From: an uncultured Lachnospiraceae bacterium
Lineage (GTDB): Bacteria; Bacillota; Clostridia; Lachnospirales; Lachnospiraceae
Assembly: GCA_934320845.1 (NCBI GenBank)
Contig: CAKRFU010000003.1
Span: 127,192 to 191,191, forward strand
DNA: 64,000 nucleotides
Reading direction: 5' to 3'
In this document: in pieces, positions 45,226 through 52,700 of the stretch
Layout: each line of letters begins with the position of its first letter
Position numbering within the stretch: the first letter of the stretch is position 1
Program-made: the position numbers and the translations under genes
Notes under the pieces: model-generated
Databases searched by the model: none
What the model was told of the DNA's origin: nothing
Seen by the model: the letters and a program-made list of their open reading frames with translations, nothing else

Positions 45226-46164
45226 ATGTCAATGCGAACAAGAGCAGGGAAGAAAATATCCCTGACGAATTATGAAGAATTACTGGCTGTGCCGACAATC
45301 GAAGGCGCAAGTGATATTCCGCTGGATCAGTTACATGAATTTAAGGGACATCCCTTTCATGTAGTGGATGATGAAGCAATGGATGAACTGGTGGAATCAA
45401 TTAAAGCAAAAGGTGTATTGTCTCCGGCAATCGCGAGAAAACGACCGGAGGGAGAATTTGAACTAATCTCCGGTCATCGGAGAACACATGCCGCAAGACG
45501 GGCAGGACTTGATAAGATCCCGGTCTTTGTAAAAGATTATTCAGACGATGAGGCGGTATGCATTATGGTGGATTCTAATATCCAAAGAGAAAGAATAATG
45601 CCAAGTGAGAAAGCGTTTGCTTTGAAGATGAAAATGGATGCCATGCGGAAACAGGGAAGTAGACAAGATTTAACTTCTCGCCAAAATGACGGGAAGTTAA
45701 ATAGTAGAACAAATAAGACTTCTCGTCAAAATGGCGAGAAGTTGACCAGCGGTTTTGTTGGACAGGAATTTGGAATGTCAAGCAGACAGGTTGATAGATA
45801 TATCCGCTTAACCCATTTACTGCCGGAACTGTTATCACTGGTAGATCAAGAGAAGATTAAAGTGACCAATGCAGTAGAGATTTCCTTTTTATCTGTCGAT
45901 GTGCAGAAACAGGTCTTAGCCTACATAAAGAATGGACATTCATTGACCAAAAACAAAATTATGCAGCTTCGGAATTGCGATACTGATACCACCGATTCTG
46001 CCGAAGTAGACAAAATATTACATGGTCAGACAAAGCCGGTAGAGATAAGACAAATTGTTTTGACTAACAGAGAACTTGGAAAGTATTTTCCGAATCAAGT
46101 TACAGAGAAAGAAATCAAAAGACAGATCATTCACTTGCTGGATGAATGGAAGGCAAGGGGGTGA
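45226..46164 (+). CDS. ParB/Spo0J-family partition protein of the element
   Basis: A 312-residue ParB-like protein. The ParB/Srx nuclease-CTPase fold covers about residues 30-130: IPLDQLHEFKGHPFHV, ELVESIKAKGVLSPAIAR, ELISGHRRTHAARRAGLDKIPV and ANIQRE-like SNIQRERIMPSEKAFAL. The helix-turn-helix follows with VGQEFGMSSRQVDRYIRL. Between them is a repetitive linker (two copies of a TSRQN-GKL-like unit) encoded by a DNA repeat. ParB homologues usually travel with ParA, but none is present upstream; it is the first gene of the element. Ribosome site AAAAGGAGG. The 46.1-kb gene follows four bases later. Confidence 0.85.
   Translation: MSMRTRAGKKISLTNYEELLAVPTIEGASDIPLDQLHEFKGHPFHVVDDEAMDELVESIKAKGVLSPAIARKRPEGEFELISGHRRTHAARRAGLDKIPVFVKDYSDDEAVCIMVDSNIQRERIMPSEKAFALKMKMDAMRKQGSRQDLTSRQNDGKLNSRTNKTSRQNGEKLTSGFVGQEFGMSSRQVDRYIRLTHLLPELLSLVDQEKIKVTNAVEISFLSVDVQKQVLAYIKNGHSLTKNKIMQLRNCDTDTTDSAEVDKILHGQTKPVEIRQIVLTNRELGKYFPNQVTEKEIKRQIIHLLDEWKARG
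45673..45742 (+). repeat. Tandem inverted repeats inside the parB-like gene
   Basis: ACTTCTCG (45673-45680) with CGGGAAGT (45690-45697), and ACTTCTCG (45718-45725) with CGAGAAGT (45735-45742), have the same centre CAAAATG and are spaced 45 bp, an integral number of codons. They encode the repetitive linker. The shape resembles a ParB binding site, so the gene may carry its own parS. Confidence 0.5.
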
Positions 46165-46168
46165 GAGT

Positions 46169-47461
46169 GTGAGAAGTGTTGAAGAGAACTCTCCAGAGCT
46201 TGCGAATGAATGGGGACCGGACAATGGAAGCTTTACACCACAAAATGTGTCCTATGGATCAAATAAGAGCATCCAGTGGATTGGAAAGTGCGGACATGCT
46301 TGGATCACATCTCCAAAAGCAAGGGCACATGGAGAAGGGTGTCCCTACTGCGCCGGAAAGAAAGTTTTAACAGATTTTAACGATCTGAAATCACAGTATC
46401 CGGAACTGGCAGAGGAATGGTCTGATAAGAATGAATTACATTCTGATATGGTTACGACAGGTTCCTCAAAAAAAGTTTGGTGGAAATGTCATATATGCGG
46501 TTATGAATGGCGGGCTGTGATCAAAAACCGTGTTGGAGGAAGCGGATGTCCGAATTGTGTGAACCGCATACTGATAAAAGGAAAGAATGATTTTGCAACC
46601 TTACATCCGGATAAGGCATTAGACTGGTCAGAAAAGAATGTTCCTAAGAAGCCTAATATGTTTTTGGAGTTTTCTAATTACAGAGCATGGTGGAAATGTC
46701 ATGTTTGTGGATATGAGTGGCAGGCACCAATCGCAAACCGGAGTGGAGGAAGTGAATGTATGTGTTGCTCCGGGATGCGGTTGGAGGCAGGTATCAATGA
46801 TCTGGCAACAACAAACCCAGAACTGGCAGAAGAATGGTCTGTGCAGAATGGAGATCTGACACCAGCAATGTATAAGGAAAATTCCAGAGAGATGATCTGG
46901 TGGACATGCAGAGAGTGTGGAAATGAATGGCGGGCTTCCATTTATAGCAGAAGCCGAGGCAGGATCTGTCCTTATTGTTCGGAGAAGATACGGAGAGAAA
47001 ACAGTGTATTCCGATACCGTTATCGCAGAGATATGATGCGCTTTGAGAACAATATCCGAACCGCAGTCATTCGTTTTTATATGAAAAAGTACGGCATACG
47101 TGTGGAGTATGATACTGAGGAACTAATCGGAGTATCATTAGATATGTATTTTCCAGAGGAAAAGGGTGTACTTATTCTGTCAAAGGATTTTCATGAGAAT
47201 CTGCAGGGAAGAAGGATTGAACATGCCAAGAATGAAATGATACGAAAGAAAGGACTTCGACTTATCCGTATTTTAGAACCGGGTTTTCGTTCATTTGATG
47301 ATTGTGCCTGCATATCCTGTGCCGATGATACGCTGGAATCCTTTGATCAGGCGTTGGAGGTAGCTATGGAATCCTTTGGAGTGGATATGGACGTTGACAC
47401 GGAACGGGATATGAGAGAAATTTTTGTGAATTATCAGAATTACTTAGAAACCGGAGCATAA
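46169..47461 (+). CDS. Four-copy zinc-ribbon protein with nuclease-like C-terminus
   Basis: The 430-residue product has four copies of a treble-clef zinc-ribbon unit of about 65 residues (DUF4379 type), each of the form PELAEEWS..N, WWKCHICGYEW and GSGCPNC, spanning about residues 5-280. The C-terminal third resembles the PD-(D/E)XK fold usually found at the end of these proteins (LDMYFPEEKGVLIL then KNEMIRKKGLRLIRI), but the common IEYDG strand is LILSKD, so catalysis is doubtful. It is probably a DNA-binding protein of the element. GTG 46169 is chosen because AAGGGGGTGAG precedes it; the ORF overlaps the parB-like stop only if extended upstream without a site. Confidence 0.78.
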   Translation: MRSVEENSPELANEWGPDNGSFTPQNVSYGSNKSIQWIGKCGHAWITSPKARAHGEGCPYCAGKKVLTDFNDLKSQYPELAEEWSDKNELHSDMVTTGSSKKVWWKCHICGYEWRAVIKNRVGGSGCPNCVNRILIKGKNDFATLHPDKALDWSEKNVPKKPNMFLEFSNYRAWWKCHVCGYEWQAPIANRSGGSECMCCSGMRLEAGINDLATTNPELAEEWSVQNGDLTPAMYKENSREMIWWTCRECGNEWRASIYSRSRGRICPYCSEKIRRENSVFRYRYRRDMMRFENNIRTAVIRFYMKKYGIRVEYDTEELIGVSLDMYFPEEKGVLILSKDFHENLQGRRIEHAKNEMIRKKGLRLIRILEPGFRSFDDCACISCADDTLESFDQALEVAMESFGVDMDVDTERDMREIFVNYQNYLETGA

Positions 47462-47480
47462 TCGGTTTGTGAAAGGAAAA

Positions 47481-47597
47481 GTACCAGAGGATGGTACAAA
47501 AGTATGGAGATAACGGCAAATTGTACCATCAGGCGATTAGCCAGTGCCGTGATACAAAGTTATAATTGTGATACAAGGTTGATGGTCATTGTATCAC
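47481..47597. repeat. Cluster of five 9-bp repeats upstream of parM (parC-like)
   Basis: RTGRTACAA occurs five times in 107 bases: plus strand 47491-47499, 47549-47557, 47568-47576; minus strand 47529-47521 and 47597-47589. In addition GTACCA (47481-47486) pairs with TGGTAC (47492-47497), and the last two copies form a perfect inverted repeat over 12 bases. ParMRC systems have the centromere parC upstream of parM, so this is a likely binding site for the ParR at 48.9 kb. Confidence 0.6.
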
Positions 47598-47703
47598 AGC
47601 CTTTTACAACTGAATACCAGTTTCTGATGAAGTAAAAATCCGGTGCGACACCTGACATTGAATCAGTCGTAGTTATGCCATTGGAGAGCTGAAGTATCGA
47701 GAG

Positions 47704-47925
47704 ATGAAGGCGGAGCGAACAAGGTGGACTTTCCAAAGGAAATGTAAACGTGGCGGATGGATAATAAACCACAGAGGTATCTATGTAGAATACCTTATCC
47801 TCGAAACGGCAGAAGAGGAGCTCATGTTCAAAAGAATGTGTCGTGAATGCAGTCAAGCAGACAGGCAGCTTCGTCAGAAATTCCTTAGTAAATATTACAC
47901 TGTATGCGGGGGCGGGTGCGAATAG
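47704..47925 (+). CDS. Small hypothetical protein, 73 residues
   Basis: A short frame rich in Arg, Lys, Glu and Cys (GGWIINHRGIYVEYLILET, RMCRECSQADRQLRQKF, TVCGGGC). The composition looks like a real protein and base use fits the element, but the ribosome site GAGAG is only two or three bases from ATG. It lies between the repeat cluster and parM. I do not recognise a family. Confidence 0.4.
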   Translation: MKAERTRWTFQRKCKRGGWIINHRGIYVEYLILETAEEELMFKRMCRECSQADRQLRQKFLSKYYTVCGGGCE

Positions 47926-47931
47926 CATACA
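47901..47931 (+). promoter_or_regulatory. Hairpin just upstream of parM
   Basis: TGTATGC (47901-47907) pairs with GCATACA (47925-47931) around a G-rich loop, 34 bases before ATG 47965. It could be an operator for the parMR operon or a folding RNA; its role is not clear. Confidence 0.35.
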
Positions 47932-47964
47932 TTACATAATCAAAAAGTAAAGGAGTAGATCATT

Positions 47965-48888
47965 ATGGATAAAAATACAGTAGTTATCGCCATTGACCAC
48001 GGCTGGTCAAATATGAAAACAGTACATGAAACTTTTACTTCCGGGATTCGAGAAATTACCACGGAGCCGGCATTGTTTGAAAACGTCTTGGAGAAAGATG
48101 GAAAGTATTATAAGGTCGGAAGCGAGCGATTAAAGGTCAAGGACAGCAAGGTGGAGGATGAAAATTATTATCTGCTTTCATTAGCTGCGACAGCCAAAGA
48201 GTTAGACCGGCTTGGAAAGAGAACTGCTAATGTCTACTGGGCAGTGGGACTTCCTCTTACCCGTTTTGGCAAAGAGAAAGAGGCATTTATCAAGTATCTG
48301 AATCAGAACAGGGAAGTGACATTTAAGTATGAGAAAAAGCAGTATCATATTACGATTGAGCGGATTTCGGTATATCCGCAGTGCTTTGCGGCGGTTGCCA
48401 GTCAGATCAGTGAGTTTCCGGCAAAGGTGCTTGTTGTTGATATTGGTTCATGGACCGTTGATCTGATGCCGATCATCAATCAAAGTCCGGATGAATCGGT
48501 TTGTGTGACAAAGAACTCTGGTATTATTACCTGTATCCAACAGATTAATAAGGAATGTGTCAGAAAGCTTAATTCAGAGGTGGATGAGTATGACATTCAA
48601 CAGGTCATGCTCAATGGAGCAGACAACTTGCCGGATCAGTACAAGGACATTATTCTGGAAGAACTTCACAAGTATTGTGAGACGATCACAAATTATATCA
48701 GAGAGCTTGGTTACAACATGGATCTGACACCAATCATCTTTGTGGGCGGTGGTGCAACGGTAATGAAACGGTTTGGACAGATGCAGCAGAGAAATGTCAG
48801 ATACATTGAAGATATCCGGGCAAATGCGAAAGGCTTTGATTATCTCGGTAAGATTTATCTGGAGCGTACCATTCGAAGAGTTGGATAG
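47965..48888 (+). CDS. parM: ParM/StbA-family actin-like segregation ATPase
   Basis: A 307-residue actin-fold protein. The phosphate-1 loop is VIAIDHGWSNMKT, phosphate-2 is VVDIGSWTVDLM, and the adenosine loop is IIFVGGGATVMKR, the three signatures of the ParM/Alp group. Filaments of such proteins push apart plasmid copies attached through ParR. The gene follows the repeat cluster at 47.5 kb and is followed 16 bases later by a ParR-like gene, so the order parC-parM-parR is complete. On an integrative element it would act when the excised circle replicates. Start after AAAGGAG. Confidence 0.88.
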   Translation: MDKNTVVIAIDHGWSNMKTVHETFTSGIREITTEPALFENVLEKDGKYYKVGSERLKVKDSKVEDENYYLLSLAATAKELDRLGKRTANVYWAVGLPLTRFGKEKEAFIKYLNQNREVTFKYEKKQYHITIERISVYPQCFAAVASQISEFPAKVLVVDIGSWTVDLMPIINQSPDESVCVTKNSGIITCIQQINKECVRKLNSEVDEYDIQQVMLNGADNLPDQYKDIILEELHKYCETITNYIRELGYNMDLTPIIFVGGGATVMKRFGQMQQRNVRYIEDIRANAKGFDYLGKIYLERTIRRVG

Positions 48889-48904
48889 AAAGGTGTGAGA
48901 AGCA

Positions 48905-49336
48905 ATGGCAAGAAAGCAGTATGAACAGTTTTGTCTGCGGTTTAGCATGGAGAATCCAACTCATGTAAAGTTGTTTCGAATCATCAATAATTTGGATTCG
49001 GATATATACCGTTCCAAGAACCAGTTTATTATGGAAGCACTGGAGGCTTATGTATCCGGGAAATCTATTGATGAACTGTGTAAAAAGGAGAAGCAGGAGG
49101 AAGAGGCACCGCTGACAAAACAAGATTTATTGGAATTTGGAAATCAGATGCGGGAGGATTTAAAACAGGAATTGTACCAGGAGATGCTTGTTCGTATAGC
49201 AGATACTATGATGTCGGCTATAATGCGACAGCCAAACGGGATGCAGGAACAAGCTGACCAGACAGAGACTGTTTCTCAGAAGAAGGAACAGACTGCAAGT
49301 GAGGAAATGGTAGACAATGTAATGAAATGGGCATGA
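48905..49336 (+). CDS. parR: ParR-like ribbon-helix-helix centromere-binding protein
   Basis: The 143-residue product starts with FCLRFSMENPTHVKLFRIINN, a ribbon-helix-helix-type strand and helices with KNQFIMEALEAYV, typical of ParR proteins. The rest is a charged coil with glutamine-rich end (EEEAPLTKQDLLEFGNQMREDL). It should bind the repeats upstream and cap ParM filaments. The assignment is by position next to parM and by general features, as ParR proteins are poorly conserved. Confidence 0.72.
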   Translation: MARKQYEQFCLRFSMENPTHVKLFRIINNLDSDIYRSKNQFIMEALEAYVSGKSIDELCKKEKQEEEAPLTKQDLLEFGNQMREDLKQELYQEMLVRIADTMMSAIMRQPNGMQEQADQTETVSQKKEQTASEEMVDNVMKWA

Positions 49337-49350
49337 TCGGAGGGATGGTT

Positions 49351-49536
49351 ATGGTAAGAAGAGTGATCAGTACAATAATGGTTTTTCTTTTATCGGTGAT
49401 AAAGGGAGGTGCATGGCTGGGATTGCATTTACTACTTGTGGTTTTGGAGATCCTTAAGATCTTTTTTCTTATTAGCTGTAACATCCTGAAGGTTATGTTA
49501 TTGATTCTTAGTTGTGGACGAATGGAGAGGAGGTGA
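49351..49536 (+). CDS. Small membrane protein, 61 residues
   Basis: Two hydrophobic segments (VISTIMVFLLSVI and LGLHLLLVVLEILKIFFLISC) with basic ends (MVRR, RMERR). ATG 49351 is chosen since GGAGGG is six bases upstream; the frame opens eight codons earlier. Such small membrane proteins are frequent in conjugative elements near surface genes. Role unknown. Confidence 0.6.
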   Translation: MVRRVISTIMVFLLSVIKGGAWLGLHLLLVVLEILKIFFLISCNILKVMLLILSCGRMERR

Positions 49537-49541
49537 CAGCC

Positions 49542-49622
49542 ATGATGAAGATGATCAGAATGATTCTTTATATAGAAGCTGTAACAGGAAAACGGCTGAT
49601 TGATTATATTACAATGGAATAA
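49542..49622 (+). CDS. Micropeptide, 26 residues
   Basis: ATG 49542 follows the excellent ribosome site GGAGGTGAC, and encodes MMKMIRMILYIEAVTGKRLI plus six more residues ending at TAA 49622. A start six bases after the preceding small gene suggests translation coupling. It is a short amphipathic chain without recognisable function. The terminator at 49658 follows. Confidence 0.45.
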   Translation: MMKMIRMILYIEAVTGKRLIDYITME

Positions 49623-49657
49623 GGGAAGTTGGTTGTGCGAACCGACTTGATGGGTAA

Positions 49658-49687
49658 AAGGCATGCCGCAAGGTGTGCCTTTTTTTC
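49658..49687 (+). terminator. Terminator after the small genes
   Basis: AAGGCATGCC (49658-49667) pairs with GGTGTGCCTT (49672-49681, two G-U pairs) over a GCAA tetraloop with T-run. It ends the parMR unit ahead of the adhesin. Confidence 0.85.
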
Positions 49688-49778
49688 GCCGGAGAGTCGG
49701 GGAGAATCCTCACAATCTCTGGTGAATGGTGGGAAAATGATTCGCACAAAGAATATTTCAGAAAGTGAGGAACAGCGA

Positions 49779-52700
49779 ATGAATAAGAAGATTTTTAAGC
49801 GAGCAGTTGCGATGATGATGGCTGCGGTTCTTACGGTTGGAGCTGCACTTCCAAGCAGTAATGTATTTGCTTCCGGTTCCGACGAGGAGAAGGATACAAA
49901 GACGCTTGCAGTGTATGATGCCGATGTCCGTACTGACCTTGATGAAGATGAAGTGGTAACGGCTGGGGATATTGTGATCGCCGCCGGCTATGGATTTGAT
50001 ATTGAGAATGATATGGAAGGAATCGTTTATGAGCAGGAGAAAGTGGCAGTAAGCTATTATCCGGATCAGGGAAGCTTTGATGCAGACAAGCCGGGTGATT
50101 ATGATACTTACTATAAGGCTGAACCTGTCAGCGGAAAGGATGCCTATCTGGTGCATAGAACCATCGCGGTGAAAGAAATCACTACGGAGCAGACAGATAA
50201 CACAGAAGCAGCTCCGACAGAGGATACTACGGAAACTGCTGATGACGAGGAACCTGCCCCCGGAAGTGAAGATACGGAATATATTGACCTTGATACGCAG
50301 ATCGTAAAAGGATTATCCATTCAGAGAGCACCGGCTGCCATGCTGAAGGCAGCACCGGCAACAGGAACGAAAGATGGTAAAGATTCCATGAAAGTGGGAT
50401 TTTCCGGTTATGCAAAGTTTTGTGGTCGTTCCATGGGGGTTAAATATATTTCGGAGTCCGGGGATTATTACCACCACTCTGTTTATTGTCTGGATCTGAA
50501 TAAAAAGACAACAAACGGAACAGTGAGCAAATCCAGCAGTACGAAGAAAGTGAAGCCAGAGATCACCTATTGTCTGGTGAACGGTGTGAGAGAGTTAAAT
50601 AAAACCTGTCACAACAGCAAGTATTCTTCCGGACATGCGACAGAAGATTACTTCATTACCGGTGCAGCTATTCATGTGCTGAATGGTGAAGTCAAGCTCA
50701 GCTACTATGGTAAAGGCAATACCGGGACGTACTCAAAGATTTCTATACTTGTAGCAGATGCGAAGAAGTACAGCACGGATGACTACAATGACAACGGACT
50801 GACCAAGTCGATCAGCTACTCTATTTCTCCGGCAAAGAGTAAATGGGAAAAGGTGGCTGACGGGTTATACCGCAGTAAGGAGAAGTTTGTACGCACGAAG
50901 AAGGGGACGATCAAAAACATCAAATACACGATCAGCGGTGCTCCGGCAGGTCTTACCACGGGCGAGATCAAAACGGATGCCTCTAAGATTGATGATGAAA
51001 ACGATCTGAAGAAGTACGATATCTGTGTGGCACAGACGGATGCGTCAAAGGCGTCATCCAATTTTTATCTGTACTGTAATCAGACGGTGATGGATAAGAT
51101 CACGAAGAATGACAGCACCATTAAAGTAAGGGCAAAAGCATACAGTGATGAAAAGGGTGGTTCCAAATGGACACCGACCGTTGTGTCTCAGCAGAAGATC
51201 ACATTTTTGGAGGAGTTTATAGATCAGAAATCGGATGAAGCGACAGTTAAAGTAACATCAAACTACAAGCTGGGAAGTTTTCAGCTTCATAAGACAGATT
51301 CTTACAAAGGAACTCCGGTAGCGGGAGCAAAGTATTATCTTTATGAGGATAGTGCCTGCACGGATCTGTTGTGTAAACTGAATGTTACCAATTCAGACGG
51401 TTTAGCAGCATCCGGTGTTGAGGTGTTGACAGAATCTAAGTATTACCTGAAGGAAGTAAAAGCTCCGGATGGTTATCAGGTGGATGAAAACGTGTATGAA
51501 ATCGGTCTGGAGTATTTTACACAGTATGATGAGAGTGGAAAGGTTACAAAAGCCGGAAAAGCTTTTGAGGCAAAGGAGATACCGGAAACGGTAGGTGTTC
51601 TCGTACAGAAGACGGATTCCGAGTCTGGTAATGTTGTCAAAGGTGCCGGTTTTGCCGTGTTTAAGGATGCTTCCTGCACGCAGAGAGTATTGATGAATGG
51701 TGATACCGGAGCAGAAGTACCGGTATTTTATTATGATGAAGATCTGGACGGAGCGGCATCTGAGAAGTTTGTGAAACAGCAGGATGTGTATTATGTGAAA
51801 GAGGTGGTTGTCCCGGATGGATACCGTGATGATGGCAAGGTATGGGAAGTAAAGCCGGATTATGGTTCATTCGATACGGTGGAAATGACCAATACACCGA
51901 TCCGCTGTGATGTATCCGTTGATAAGAAAGACAAAGAAACTTCTGATCCACAGGGGGACGCCAGACTTTCCGGTGCAACCTATGGACTGTATGCATTGGA
52001 AACTGTGAATTATCCGGATGGCAGAGGGATCGTATCCTATGCCGGAAACGATAACATCACATCGACTGTGGGGACAGATTTTTACAGTACCGGAACACCG
52101 GCAAATGCAGGAACACTTCTTGCAACAGTGAAGACAGATGAAGCAGGAAATTTTAACTTTGGAAATCTCTATTATGGGAAATATTATATTCAGGAGATCG
52201 AGCCAAGTGAAGGATATCTGCTTGATGAAACAAAGTATGAGGTTGACTATTCCAAAGAACCGAATACTCACCAGAACATTTCTGTTACTCGTCATGTGGT
52301 GGAAACAGTAAAGAAGCAGCCATTTGAGATCATCAAAGTATCAACCGATGGGGATGATACGGAGACGGATTATGTGGAAGGTGCAGAATTTACCGTGAAA
52401 CTTCAGTCTGAGATTGATAAGGTGGGATGGGATGCGGCTAAGGTCTATGATACTCTGGTCACTGATGAGAAAGGCTATGCCTGCTCTAAGGAACTTCCAT
52501 ACGGAACATATCTTGTGAAGGAGACAAAAGTACCTCACAATCTGTATAAGACGGATGATTTTACGGTCGAGGTGACTGAGGATTCCAGAACTCCGCAGAG
52601 ATACCGGATCTTAAACGATGCACCATTTAAGGCATATATCCGGATGGTGAAAAAGGATGCAGAAAGTGGCAATACGATCTGTCTTTCCGGTGTTACGTTC

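Noticed and set aside
47560..47928. 122-codon open frame on the minus strand upstream of parM
   Set aside because: It covers the repeat cluster and opposes the small plus-strand gene; there is no ribosome site or recognisable domain.
49629..49778. Upstream extension of the adhesin gene to 49629
   Set aside because: The extra 50 residues are read through a terminator hairpin, and the signal peptide and ribosome site fit a start at 49779.
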